Shown here: positions 1 through 10,468 of the stretch, in pieces
Layout: every line of letters begins with the position of its first letter
Position numbering within the stretch: position 1 is the first letter of the stretch
From: Bacteroidota bacterium
Lineage (GTDB): Bacteria; Bacteroidota; Bacteroidia; B-17B0; Aurantibacillaceae
Length of the DNA: 64,000 nucleotides
Direction: 5' to 3'
Assembly (NCBI GenBank): GCA_013697245.1
Contig: JACCXH010000007.1
Coordinates: 123,255-187,254 of the forward strand
The notes under the pieces: generated by a model
What the model was told of the DNA's origin: nothing
Database searches by the model: none
Seen by the model: only the letters and a program-made list of their open reading frames with translations
Position numbers and translations under genes: made by a program

Positions 1-2
1 TA

Positions 3-1709
3 ATAGGGAATGAGTTTCCAATAGAAAGCAGGCTATTACCGGTTAACCATTTTCTATTTAAATTAAATGTTCATGCCGGCGATACGACCACCTTATTTTT
101 AAAGGTTAAAGATTATTACCCACTTCAGTTCGATTTAAAAGTAGGTACTTTAGAATCGTTTGTTGGCCCTACTCATAACATTGATATATACAATGGTATT
201 TGTTATGGCATTATGATCATGATGCTGATCTACAATTTTTATTTATACATCACACAAAAAAGTAAAGTGTATTTGTATTATGTATTATATATCTTTTTTA
301 GTTTATTATTTTCAGCTTATCTGGCAGGTTATAGCTTACACTTTCCAAAACCAATTTTATTAGCGCTTAGGTTTGCGCCAATTATACCCCCGGCTTGTTT
401 CGGAATATTTGGAATGTTATTTACTATCAATTTTTTTAAAGAAGCCCTGGCTCCAAAATTTGTAAAATTTATTTATGTGTTCATGCTTATGGCCGTCTTA
501 AATATTATTTTAAGCGCCACAAAATATGTTCACTTATCAGAAAATATTATACAGCCGCTTGGATTACTTTTAGGCATACTAAGCATTACTTCGGCGGTAA
601 TTGCACTTAAAAAGAAACACACCAGCGCTATTTATTATCTAATCGGTTTTGGCGCTTATATGTTATCCCTGTTCTATCTTATTTTATCGGCTCAAGGCGT
701 TTTTCCGGTAAACGATTTTACCTGGCACGCTTTGGTTATAGGCTCTGCTATTGAAAGTATCCTGTTATCATTTGCACTTGGCGATAAATTAAAGATCTCT
801 CAGCATGAAAAAGAAAAAGCGCAACGGGATTCTTTACTCCAGGCAAAAGAAAATGCCCGCCTTATCAAAGAACAAAATATGTTGCTCGAACTAAAAGTAA
901 GCGAAAGAACAGCAGAACTGGCAGAAAAAAATAAAGACATAACCGATAGCATTAATTATGCAAGAAGAATACAGTATGGTATTTTACCAACAGATGAAGA
1001 TCTAAAAAAAGGTTTTAATAATTATTTTGTGTTATACGAGCCAAAAGATATTTTGAGTGGCGATTTTTATTGGACCATTAGTATGCTATCTGTTATTAGC
1101 GGAAATAATTTAAGTATCATTGCCGCAGCAGATTGTACCGGACATGGCGTTCCGGGCGCTTTTATGAGTATGTTGGGACACACATTGTTAAATCAAACCA
1201 TCACATTGCCAAGCATTAAATCGCCTGGCGATGTGCTTGATTTTTTAAATTTAGAATTACCAAAAAATTTAAAATCCTACGAACAGGATGTTACCATACG
1301 CGACGGAATGGATATTGCCCTTTGCGCTTTTGATATTAAAAATAAAAAATTATATTTCGCGGGGGCCAATAACCCTTGTTGGATCGTGCGCGATAATGCG
1401 ATCATCGAAATAAAAGGGGATAAGCAGCCAATAAGTGCGAGTAATGATATGGTAAAAAATAATTTTACCAATCATGAACTTGATCTGAAGGAAAATGATT
1501 GTATTTATTTATTTACCGATGGTTACGCCGATCAGTTTGGCGGACCAAAAGCAAAAAAATTCAAATACAAACAATTGCAGGAAAAATTAATCGCTGTTAA
1601 TTCATTACCATTAAGCGAACAAAAGCAAAAACTCTTAAATGCTTTTAAAGACTGGAAAGGTAATTTAGAGCAGGTAGACGATGTATTGATCATCGGGATA
1701 AAAGTGTAG
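3..1709 (+). CDS. 7TM-DISM-like membrane protein with C-terminal SpoIIE/PP2C-type serine phosphatase domain (5' end outside window)
   Basis: Frame is open from base 3 into the 213 ORF (IGNEFPIESRLLPVNHFLFKLNVHAGDTTTLFLKVKDYYPLQFD...), so the listed start is internal. Multiple TM helices, then SINYARRIQYGILP...FVLYEPKDILSGDFYW...DCTGHGVPGAFMS...FTDGYADQFGG. Confidence 0.88.
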   Translation: MGNEFPIESRLLPVNHFLFKLNVHAGDTTTLFLKVKDYYPLQFDLKVGTLESFVGPTHNIDIYNGICYGIMIMMLIYNFYLYITQKSKVYLYYVLYIFFSLLFSAYLAGYSLHFPKPILLALRFAPIIPPACFGIFGMLFTINFFKEALAPKFVKFIYVFMLMAVLNIILSATKYVHLSENIIQPLGLLLGILSITSAVIALKKKHTSAIYYLIGFGAYMLSLFYLILSAQGVFPVNDFTWHALVIGSAIESILLSFALGDKLKISQHEKEKAQRDSLLQAKENARLIKEQNMLLELKVSERTAELAEKNKDITDSINYARRIQYGILPTDEDLKKGFNNYFVLYEPKDILSGDFYWTISMLSVISGNNLSIIAAADCTGHGVPGAFMSMLGHTLLNQTITLPSIKSPGDVLDFLNLELPKNLKSYEQDVTIRDGMDIALCAFDIKNKKLYFAGANNPCWIVRDNAIIEIKGDKQPISASNDMVKNNFTNHELDLKENDCIYLFTDGYADQFGGPKAKKFKYKQLQEKLIAVNSLPLSEQKQKLLNAFKDWKGNLEQVDDVLIIGIKV

Positions 1710-1730
1710 AATTAAATTTAGACCTTTTTA

Positions 1731-3860
1731 ATGCCAAAAAAAATAAAAATAGTTTTTCTAAAATGCCTGCTCGTTAGTTTAACGATCTTACAACCGCTTT
1801 TTTTTATTTCGCAAACACACGAAACAGATTCAATTGTAAATAGTTTAAAAACGGCAAAAGACGACACCTCTAAAGTAAATTCGCTTATTGTGCTTAGTAA
1901 AAAGCTTCATAATATTGGCGAGATCGACCCTTCGCTTCAATACGCCAACACTGCACGTAATTTGTCAATTAAACTAGGCTTTAAAAAAGGAGAAGCTAAA
2001 GCATACAATCGTATTGGTAATATTTGCATGAATCTTGGCGATATTCCTGCCGCATTAAAAAATCATTTAACCGCATTAAAATTAAGAAAAGAAATAAATG
2101 ACAAACCGGGCCTCTGCAATTCCTATAACGATATTGGTAATGCCTATTTTAGTGAAGGTGATTATTTACAGGCGCTTGAAAATTTTCTCGCCTCTTTAAA
2201 AATTAAAGAAGAGCTCGGTGATAAAACAGGTATGGCAAGTTCTTATAATAATATTGGCAATGTTTATTTTGATCTTGGCAATTATAAAGAAGCTTTAAAG
2301 AATCAATTGTCATCGTTACAGATCAGCAAAAAGTCGGGGAATGAAATGGGCATCGCTTCTTCCTATAATAATATTGGCTTGGTTTACTATGCTTTAAACA
2401 ATTACCCGGAAGCTTTAAAAAATCACCTGGCAGCTTTACATATTCGTGAAGAGATTGGAGATATTTTGGGTAAAGCTAAATCGCTGGGTAATATTGCTAT
2501 TGTATACGATAAAATGGGAAGCTATGAAGAAGCGCTTAAATATAGTTTTGAAGCCTTGCCTTTATACGAAAAAGTTGGCGATGAGCAAGGGATACAAAGT
2601 ATTTATTTAAATGTTGCTGTTGCTTATTACAATCTAAAAAAATATAAAGATTGCGAAGAATATGGCATTAAAGCGATGGATCTTGCTAATAAAATTGATG
2701 ATCTTAAAGGGGTAAAAGAAACCAGTCAGGCACTTAGTGCCCTTTATACTGTATTAGAAAAGCCCGAAAAAGCATTTTCGTACTATAAAATTTACATTAT
2801 TGCCAGGGATAGTCTGATCAATGAAGACAATGCAAAAAAAACCGTACGGCTTGAAATGAACTACATGTTCCAGAAAAAAGAAGTTGCAGATAGTTTGCGC
2901 GTTGTAGAAGAAAAAAAAATAGTAGCCATACAATTAAAACAGGAAAAACTGCAGCGTTATGTTTTATGCGGCGGCCTTGCCTTCGTTTTAATATTTGCTA
3001 TTTTCATGGTAAGCCGCTTTAGGATCTCGCAAAAACAAAAAAAGATAATTGAATTACAGAAAAAAGAAGTTGAACATCAAAAAGAATTGGTAGATGAAAA
3101 ACAGAAAGAAGTTATGGATTCTATTCATTATGCGCAAAGAATTCAAAAGGCATTATTAGCAAGCGATAATTTATTAAAACAAAATTTGCCCGAATGTTTT
3201 GTAATATATAAACCTAAAGATATTGTAAGCGGCGATTTTTATTGGGCAACAAAAAATCACGGTAAATTTTATATGGTTACTGCCGATAGCACAGGCCATG
3301 GCGTGCCCGGCGCTTTTATGAGCCTACTTAATATTAGTTTTTTGAATGAGGCCATTACAGAAAAAGGTTTACGCGGACCAAATGAAATTCTTGACCATAC
3401 CCGTTTGCGCTTAATTGACGCGCTTAAAGAAGATGGAAGTGAAGAGGGGGGAAAGGATGGAATGGATTGTGTGTTGATCGCTTACGATCTTTATAATCAA
3501 AAACTAGATTACGCTTCGGCAAACAGTTCGTTTTTTATCATTAGAGATGGGGCTTTGATGATTTTATCCGGCAACAAAATGCCGGTAGGCAAATCGCCAA
3601 AAGATTTAGAACCGTTTAATTTACAAAGTGTAGAACTGCAAAAAGGTGATATTGTTTATACCATGACGGATGGTTTGCCTGACCAGTTTGGTGGGCCAAA
3701 AGGTAAAAAATTTAAAAGTAAACAACTACAGGAATTAATCCTGTCTAATTGTGATTTGCCGTTAGCCGAGCAGAAAAAAGCCATTGAAAATGCCTTTAAT
3801 AATTGGAAGGGAAAACTGGAACAACTAGACGATGTTTGCTTGATTGGAGTAAAAATATGA
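1731..3860 (+). CDS. TPR-repeat protein with TM segment and C-terminal SpoIIE/PP2C-type phosphatase domain
   Basis: Tandem TPR units (SSYNNIGNVYFDLGNYKEALKNQLSSLQI...), a TM helix, then SIHYAQRIQKALL...DSTGHGVPGAFMS...MTDGLPDQFGG. Confidence 0.9.
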   Translation: MPKKIKIVFLKCLLVSLTILQPLFFISQTHETDSIVNSLKTAKDDTSKVNSLIVLSKKLHNIGEIDPSLQYANTARNLSIKLGFKKGEAKAYNRIGNICMNLGDIPAALKNHLTALKLRKEINDKPGLCNSYNDIGNAYFSEGDYLQALENFLASLKIKEELGDKTGMASSYNNIGNVYFDLGNYKEALKNQLSSLQISKKSGNEMGIASSYNNIGLVYYALNNYPEALKNHLAALHIREEIGDILGKAKSLGNIAIVYDKMGSYEEALKYSFEALPLYEKVGDEQGIQSIYLNVAVAYYNLKKYKDCEEYGIKAMDLANKIDDLKGVKETSQALSALYTVLEKPEKAFSYYKIYIIARDSLINEDNAKKTVRLEMNYMFQKKEVADSLRVVEEKKIVAIQLKQEKLQRYVLCGGLAFVLIFAIFMVSRFRISQKQKKIIELQKKEVEHQKELVDEKQKEVMDSIHYAQRIQKALLASDNLLKQNLPECFVIYKPKDIVSGDFYWATKNHGKFYMVTADSTGHGVPGAFMSLLNISFLNEAITEKGLRGPNEILDHTRLRLIDALKEDGSEEGGKDGMDCVLIAYDLYNQKLDYASANSSFFIIRDGALMILSGNKMPVGKSPKDLEPFNLQSVELQKGDIVYTMTDGLPDQFGGPKGKKFKSKQLQELILSNCDLPLAEQKKAIENAFNNWKGKLEQLDDVCLIGVKI

Positions 3861-3985
3861 AAAGGCAAACAAAAATACCTGACAAAATACAATTGATGAT
3901 GGAACAGAAGATACAGACTTGGCTCATTAGCACAGATAAAATCGGTCAGCGTTTATCTGTTTTTTATAGCCTGTTAGAGCAATAA
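3857..3985 (+). CDS. small ORF (42 aa) overlapping the upstream stop codon (ATGA)
   Basis: ATG 3857 overlaps TGA 3858-3860; translates as MKRQTKIPDKIQLMMEQKIQTWLISTDKIGQRLSVFYSLLEQ. Confidence 0.3.
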   Translation: MKRQTKIPDKIQLMMEQKIQTWLISTDKIGQRLSVFYSLLEQ

Positions 3986-3988
3986 TAA

Positions 3989-4408
3989 TTATACATCTAA
4001 AAAGCGCTCACGATCTTCTTTCGGAAGATTAGCACAATTATCAACACGTCCAAAAAATTTCATTCTGCGTTTTGCTATTAAGTCATAAACCCAATTACGT
4101 ATAAATGGGGGAACCACTACAAAAACAATCATTAACGGCCAAAGCCCTTTCATATAAGGCATTAACCTTAATGCGGCGCAAGATTTAATATAGGCAGAGT
4201 GATCGCGAATTAAAATTACGCTATCTGTTTTTTCTTCGATCTCAAAATATGCTTTTAATTCTTTGCCCACATTTGATCCTAACGGTGCAAAGTGCATGCT
4301 TTTATTTTTTTCGTGGCGTAAAAAATATTGAAGGCTTTTATTACAAAAACCGCATTCGCCATCAAAAAGTAAAATGGGTTGTTTTTTTAATATCTCGTTA
4401 ATTTCCAT
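3989..4408 (-). CDS. DCC family thiol-disulfide oxidoreductase (DUF393)
   Basis: ILLFDGECGFCNKSLQYFLRHEK motif typical of DUF393. Confidence 0.88.
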   Translation of the reverse strand: MEINEILKKQPILLFDGECGFCNKSLQYFLRHEKNKSMHFAPLGSNVGKELKAYFEIEEKTDSVILIRDHSAYIKSCAALRLMPYMKGLWPLMIVFVVVPPFIRNWVYDLIAKRRMKFFGRVDNCANLPKEDRERFLDV

Positions 4409-5868
4409 TAGGGTCGTGCAAAGATAAAATAAGGATCAACACTTAACTCATAATGTTTTGGTAAAACTGTGAACGAGGCCATATCAATAAAATTTACAAA
4501 ACCATTGCGGCCCTGGCATTGGCTGGTGTGGTGCGGGGCAGGTCCATTTGATGGAATATTGCGGGAAGTAACATATAAATAACCTTTGTTCTCATCTGTA
4601 GCAATACCATGCGGCTGGTACCCTACTTTTAAATTTGTAACAGCATAGCCAAAAGCATTGATCCTGGAGATCAAACCCATTGAACCAGGAAAAGTTGTAC
4701 TATCATAAGTACAACTTACAAAATAGCTAGAGAAGGTGGGTGAATAAATAATTTCCTGAGGATATTTGCCGGTTGTAATAGTATTGGTTACAAGCCCACT
4801 GGCAATATCAAACACCCTTACTTCATTTGATTTTTGACAGGTAATTAAAAGCTGGTTATTTGCCGATAAATATATATCATGCGGATCTAGAGATGAATTT
4901 AAATTGATTGGTCCGTTTTCTAATGAGAGTTGATTTGCTGATGAGAAAGCCGTATCAATTTCAACAATAAAATTACCGGTTTGTGCGCCAACATATATTT
5001 TATCATCTAAATTATTTAAAGCTATTGCATGCGGATAATATTGTCCACCTATAAAGTGAATGAGCTTCATATTATCAAGATCAACGGCCGCCACTTTGCC
5101 GCTTTGTGTCCACGATGCACAATAAGCACGTTTGCTATCTTTAGAGATCACAAAAGTATTCCAGTCCAATGCGTTGGTGGTACCGGTTCCTGCCGCAGCC
5201 GGGCAAAGTGGAATATCGCCAACATAACTATCATCACTGCAACGGTATTTTTGCATGATATTATTATTGATAAAAACAACGTACCAATATTTACCATCCG
5301 GCGAAACCCTTACCTGGTGAGGTATTTCAATAGTGCCCGGTTTATTGCCAACTTCAATAAAACGCATAGGCAATTGTGTTTCGGCATCAAAAACGGTTAC
5401 TACATCACAACCCTGGTTAGTGGCGTATAATTTTTTTCGTAAAGGGTTGTCGGCCCATTTTACATTTCCTTTCATATCCGGTGCGCCGGCATCGATCCAG
5501 TCTTCGATCTTTTTTACATCGTCGCGCGATAAGGTTTTTTTATTGATGGGCATGGTAGGTAAATTTTGCAAGCCCAGATCGGAATAGGTATTAATAAAAT
5601 AGCACATCGAAGAAAACTTGCTGCTATAGGGAATAACCGGTGAGCCGGTGTTACTACCAGAAAACATACTTTGCCAGCTTTCTAAATTATAGCCATTTGC
5701 TGCGGCTGCACTTGTACCATTATGGCAACCGGAAACAGAACAATTGGCGGAAATGATTTTTCCAATTTCGATTGGATAATCGCCATGGTTTACATTGCCC
5801 ACATCTTTTTTACAGGAAATTAGAAAAGGAAAAATTAAAACAAATAGATATTTAAAGTAGGCGGACAA
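4408..5868 (-). CDS. lipoprotein with cytochrome-c-like heme motif and YncE-like beta-propeller
   Basis: Lipobox LISCKK; SANCSVSGCHNG heme-type motif; propeller-like repeats (KLYATNQGCDVVTVFDAETQ...). Confidence 0.75.
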   Translation of the reverse strand: MSAYFKYLFVLIFPFLISCKKDVGNVNHGDYPIEIGKIISANCSVSGCHNGTSAAAANGYNLESWQSMFSGSNTGSPVIPYSSKFSSMCYFINTYSDLGLQNLPTMPINKKTLSRDDVKKIEDWIDAGAPDMKGNVKWADNPLRKKLYATNQGCDVVTVFDAETQLPMRFIEVGNKPGTIEIPHQVRVSPDGKYWYVVFINNNIMQKYRCSDDSYVGDIPLCPAAAGTGTTNALDWNTFVISKDSKRAYCASWTQSGKVAAVDLDNMKLIHFIGGQYYPHAIALNNLDDKIYVGAQTGNFIVEIDTAFSSANQLSLENGPINLNSSLDPHDIYLSANNQLLITCQKSNEVRVFDIASGLVTNTITTGKYPQEIIYSPTFSSYFVSCTYDSTTFPGSMGLISRINAFGYAVTNLKVGYQPHGIATDENKGYLYVTSRNIPSNGPAPHHTSQCQGRNGFVNFIDMASFTVLPKHYELSVDPYFIFARP

Positions 5869-8112
5869 TTAATTAATAATAATTTTTTTGGTAACACTAA
5901 CGGTTTGCGACTTGGTGTAAATATTTATTTTAGCAAAATAAATGCCGCTGTTTATTTTATTCAATAAAAAAGCTTGAGAATTTTCGCTGATTATTTCGGT
6001 TTGTATCTCTTTCCCTAAAAGATCATATAATACCAATGCACCGTGTTCAAAATCAATTCCGTTAATTGTTAACTGTAAATGATCTGTCGCCGGATTTGGG
6101 AATAAATTCACCTGGTTGTGCAATTCTAAAGGAGTTAGTTCTTCAACGCCCACAAAGGGTGAAGCGGAAGAGAAAAAACTTAAACCGCCGGAACCATTTC
6201 CAACAAAAAGATCGCGTTTATTATCGTTATTTACATCTTCAAAACAAATAGTGGCCTGGCCGCCTTCGTTAAGATTATTAGTTGTGGCGCTAATTAAATT
6301 ACAACTTGTAGTTAGGATCGCGGATGGAACAGGTACGTCATAATAATATATCTGGCCATTTACATTTCCCAATAACAATTTGGTAGCGCTTCCTACTTTA
6401 TAAAAATAGGGTATTGCATAACCATCAATGCCATAATAATTAATATCGCCTTTTACATCAATGCTTCCAAAATAATTTGTAATTAGTGAGAAGGATGGTA
6501 CGGTGGCACTACCAATATTTTTATAATAAGCCACTCTGCCATTTTTTGTGCCGATCATCAGATCCAGTTTTCCGTCGCCATCAATATCAAATAATTGCGG
6601 CGCTGCGCCGGCAGATTGCGTGGTAATTGAAAATGAATTATTGTGAAATAAATAATTATTTACTCCACCAAGATTTTCTAACCAGTGTATTTTACCATTT
6701 GAGGTGCCAATACAAATATCTATGTCGCCATCAGTATCAATATCACCAACTGTTGGCGCAATATTTATTAAACCCTGAGTGCTAATACCTGCAAAATCTC
6801 TGGTAATTAAAGAGTAAACAGGTTGCGCTAAGGTAGTGCCAACATTCTTATATAAAGTTAACTCTGAGGTTAAAGCACCGTTATTGTAATAACCCCAGTT
6901 ACCAATTAAAAGATCTTTTTTTCCATCATTATTATAATCAAAAACAACCGGGTAAGAGTTTTGTCCAACCTCTATCATTTCTTCCTGCAACAAATTGTTT
7001 TTTACAAATTGAAAATTTACAGTATTTGTTAAGCTGGTGTTTTTATAATACCACATGCTTTTTGTATTTTCGCTGCTATACGTATTTGGCGAAGCTACCA
7101 GATCTTTTTTACCATCGCCATCACAATCTGCATAATAGGCACATGGAAAATTATCGATCTTTATTCTCTGCGTGTTATTTTTGTTTGGATAATTAGGATA
7201 CTGCATAGTTGTATCAGAAATAACGGCATTTGTTATGGAACCAGTATTAGATGCAAATTGAACTGTATTGCAAAAAATATCGCCCATCACAAGGTCCATA
7301 AGGCTATCCTTATTAGCATCAATACACATTAAACAAGAGCCCGCATGACGGTTTTTTTCTATTGGCGGAAAAAATTGTTCGCCGATCTTATTTATGGGGC
7401 ATTGATACAAATTTATCCCGCAGCTTTGCTCTGTTATTTTACCCCAGCAGGCATCGGCTTCTTTATAGATAAGGCTATCACAATTGCCATAAAGTTCTTT
7501 GCTCATGTTCTTATGGTATTCAATATAATAACCGCCCGCGCTAAAAGTTAGTATATCTATATCACCATCAAAATCAATATCTGCCAGCCCGGGTACGCCA
7601 ATACTGCTGGCATACAAAGGATATATTGCCGGCGGGCCGGCGGGGTTATAATCTGAATTAAGAATGGATTTTACCAAAACAAAATTTATGCCTGTAGTTG
7701 ATGTGCTTATATTTTTATACACCGAAACACCGCCATTAACCGAACAAAAAAGATCTTCTTTTCCATCGCAATTATAATCTAAACAAACAGCCCAACCGGA
7801 AGCAAAAGGAAAGTGATAGCTTAGCTCAGGATCAGACACATACTTGGCCTGCCCTACTGTGCCCACATTAATAAAACAACGGAAACGGCCTACGGAGTAT
7901 TGGGAAACCCTATCAAAAACAACCAGGTCTTTTTTACCGTCAAAATTCAGGTCTATATTTCCAATGTTGGCATGATTTATACCATTTGCCCAGGGCATTT
8001 TTAACAAGTAGCCATTTTCAATCACAGGTATTGTATCCCGCGCCACCAATAATTGGGCAATAGTTATTTTTGAAAGAAAGGCAAAAAGCAATATGAATAA
8101 TAACCGTAACAT
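5869..8112 (-). CDS. FG-GAP/VCBS repeat protein with T9SS type A sorting domain
   Basis: Repeated D-x-D-x-D-G-x-x-D motifs (DIDFDGDIDIL, DIDGDGKLDLMIG); C-terminal NLFPNPATDHLQL...LYDLLGKEI. Confidence 0.9.
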   Translation of the reverse strand: MLRLLFILLFAFLSKITIAQLLVARDTIPVIENGYLLKMPWANGINHANIGNIDLNFDGKKDLVVFDRVSQYSVGRFRCFINVGTVGQAKYVSDPELSYHFPFASGWAVCLDYNCDGKEDLFCSVNGGVSVYKNISTSTTGINFVLVKSILNSDYNPAGPPAIYPLYASSIGVPGLADIDFDGDIDILTFSAGGYYIEYHKNMSKELYGNCDSLIYKEADACWGKITEQSCGINLYQCPINKIGEQFFPPIEKNRHAGSCLMCIDANKDSLMDLVMGDIFCNTVQFASNTGSITNAVISDTTMQYPNYPNKNNTQRIKIDNFPCAYYADCDGDGKKDLVASPNTYSSENTKSMWYYKNTSLTNTVNFQFVKNNLLQEEMIEVGQNSYPVVFDYNNDGKKDLLIGNWGYYNNGALTSELTLYKNVGTTLAQPVYSLITRDFAGISTQGLINIAPTVGDIDTDGDIDICIGTSNGKIHWLENLGGVNNYLFHNNSFSITTQSAGAAPQLFDIDGDGKLDLMIGTKNGRVAYYKNIGSATVPSFSLITNYFGSIDVKGDINYYGIDGYAIPYFYKVGSATKLLLGNVNGQIYYYDVPVPSAILTTSCNLISATTNNLNEGGQATICFEDVNNDNKRDLFVGNGSGGLSFFSSASPFVGVEELTPLELHNQVNLFPNPATDHLQLTINGIDFEHGALVLYDLLGKEIQTEIISENSQAFLLNKINSGIYFAKINIYTKSQTVSVTKKIIIN

Positions 8113-8245
8113 CTATACAAAAATATGCAAAAAAAGGCCCGAAAACGAAAACGATTTTGCCAATTAAAAGGTAATTAGCCCCAGATATAAAAGGATAGTA
8201 GACTATGCTTTATTTTTTGTAATTTAACGCTTGTAATTATTTAAG

Positions 8246-10468
8246 TTGAAAAAGTTATTTTTCATATTTGCGTGCTTTTTATCCATCCAATCTTTCGCTT
8301 TTCATATTGTTGGTGGCGAAATGATCTATGATGACCTTGGCGGAGGAAATTACAGGATCACCTTAAAGGTTTACAGAGATTGTTTTAGTACCGGTTCTGA
8401 TTTTGATGGGCTGGGCGGGGCGGGGCCAGCGTATTTAACGGTATATGACGCTTCTAATACCGTATTTAATACTTATGAAATGGGCCTGCCAGTTGTAACA
8501 CATGTGCCCCCTGCCATAAATAGTCCCTGCATTATTACACCAAATACGATTTGTGTTGATCAGGGTGTTTACACCTATACTATTAACCTGCCACCATTGG
8601 CAGGAGGGTATTATCTTGTTTACCAAAGGTGCTGCCGTAACCAATCCATCTTAAATATTGTAAATCCCGCTTCGGTCGGTTCAACCTATTACACCCATAT
8701 CCCGGGTCCGGAACAGGTTGCTGTTAATAGCTCGCCGAGGTTTACCAACTTACCTCCTATTTTTGTGTGCAACGGTTTAAAATTCAACTTTAATCATTCG
8801 GCAACAGATCCTGACGGAGATCAGCTTGTATACTCGATCTGCGCGCCATATCAGGGCTTAGACGGCTGTTGTCCTTCCTTAAATACAAGCCCCCCCACCG
8901 GGGCTACCAACTCTTGTCCCTCACCACCATCTAATTGCCCATGGGTGGCACCACCCCCGCCCTATTTACCGGTAATATTTACCACACCTTACACCTCCTC
9001 TTATCCCATAGCCAGTAACCCCGCTTTTTCTATTAATCCAACAACCGGTGCTTTAAGCGGCACCCCTAATAAGAACGGCCAATGGGTGTTTGGTATATGT
9101 ATACAGGAGTTTAGGAATAATCAATTGATCGGTACACATTATAGAGATTTCCAGATCAATGTTGTCACCTGCAGCGTAACAGTTTTGAGTTTGATCAAAG
9201 ATCCGCCTTCAAAATGCCAGGGCAATAATATCCAATTTCAAAACCAAAGTGTTAATGCCAATACTTTTTTTTGGGACTTTGGGGTTACAAGCTTATCGAA
9301 TGATACATCAAATGTTACTAACCCATTTTATACCTATGCGGATACCGGAACTTACAATGTTACCCTAATTGCCAACCCAGGCAAACCATGTGCCGATACA
9401 TCACAAAGAACAATTTATGTATACCCGCCACTGGATATTGATTTTCCAAAAAGTTCTTATCAATGTCTAAAGGGAAATGCATTTAACTTTAGTGTAACGG
9501 GTGTCTACTTGCCGCAATCTACCTTTCAATGGAATTTTACTTCATCGGCAACCCCAAGTACTTCCTCATTAAGCAATCCAACAAACATTGTTTTTAGCAA
9601 CCCCGGAAAGTATACCGTAAAATTAAAAGCAAAACAATTTGCTTGCCGCGATTCTGCTGTAGATACCATTCGGGTAATTGGACGACCTACAGCAAAAATA
9701 AATAACCTACCTACCAGTTTATGCGATCCTGCCAGAGTTGCATTTAGTAATGGCAGCAGCAGCGAATTGCCTATAAAATATTATTGGCATTTTAGCAATG
9801 GAAATAATTCTACCGCTTATGAACCCGTGCAAGTTTTTACGCCACCGGGCGTGTTTGGAGTTACCTTAACTGTTGTAACTGATAGCATTTGCAAAGATAC
9901 GGCCATCGTTTCGGTCAGTAATGTTACTGTCAACCCATCGCCATTTGCCGGCTTTACTTTTTCGCCGCAGGTAACTACAATTTTTGATCCTGAAATAACA
10001 ATTACCAATGCTGCCTCCTCGGATGTTAGTCTTTGGTATTATACTTTTGGCGACGGAGGAAAAACAAATTTTCCGAGCGAACTGCATGTTTACAAGGCTT
10101 ACGGCAATTACCCTATAAAACAATACGTAACCAATACGTTTGGCTGCACCGATACACTCACACAAATTGTAAAGATATTACCGGAGTTTAGATTTTGGGT
10201 ACCAAACGCTTTTACGCCGGACGACAATACCTTGAACGACACTTTTTTGCCCATAGTAATTGGTGCAGAAAAATATGACTTTGAGATCTTTGACCGATGG
10301 GGCGAAAGAATATTTAAAACCGATAATACCATGCAAGGCTGGAATGGCACATTTAAAGGACAACCCTGCAAACAGGATATTTATGTTTGGCGCATCTCAT
10401 TTACAAATGTTGTTTCCGAAAAAGATGAGATACATTACGGTCATGTAACGCTCATCACAAACCTGTAA
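8246..10468 (+). CDS. PKD-domain secreted protein with gliding-motility-type C-terminal domain (CHU_C)
   Basis: Signal peptide, PKD-like repeats (FFWDFG...YTYADTGTYNVTLIA), C-terminal FWVPNAFTPDDNTLNDTFLPI...FDRWGERIFKT...GWNGTFKG. TTG start. Confidence 0.9.
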   Translation: MKKLFFIFACFLSIQSFAFHIVGGEMIYDDLGGGNYRITLKVYRDCFSTGSDFDGLGGAGPAYLTVYDASNTVFNTYEMGLPVVTHVPPAINSPCIITPNTICVDQGVYTYTINLPPLAGGYYLVYQRCCRNQSILNIVNPASVGSTYYTHIPGPEQVAVNSSPRFTNLPPIFVCNGLKFNFNHSATDPDGDQLVYSICAPYQGLDGCCPSLNTSPPTGATNSCPSPPSNCPWVAPPPPYLPVIFTTPYTSSYPIASNPAFSINPTTGALSGTPNKNGQWVFGICIQEFRNNQLIGTHYRDFQINVVTCSVTVLSLIKDPPSKCQGNNIQFQNQSVNANTFFWDFGVTSLSNDTSNVTNPFYTYADTGTYNVTLIANPGKPCADTSQRTIYVYPPLDIDFPKSSYQCLKGNAFNFSVTGVYLPQSTFQWNFTSSATPSTSSLSNPTNIVFSNPGKYTVKLKAKQFACRDSAVDTIRVIGRPTAKINNLPTSLCDPARVAFSNGSSSELPIKYYWHFSNGNNSTAYEPVQVFTPPGVFGVTLTVVTDSICKDTAIVSVSNVTVNPSPFAGFTFSPQVTTIFDPEITITNAASSDVSLWYYTFGDGGKTNFPSELHVYKAYGNYPIKQYVTNTFGCTDTLTQIVKILPEFRFWVPNAFTPDDNTLNDTFLPIVIGAEKYDFEIFDRWGERIFKTDNTMQGWNGTFKGQPCKQDIYVWRISFTNVVSEKDEIHYGHVTLITNL

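Noticed and set aside
1277-1471. Antisense ORFs inside strong CDSs (e.g. 1277-1471, 3656-3892, 5029-5430, 6066-6343, 8435-8644, 9817-10371, 13259-13504, 20855-21178, 25143-25445, 41682-42050)
   Set aside because: They lie opposite genes with clear family motifs, have low-complexity or Cys/Ser-rich composition, and no recognisable domain.
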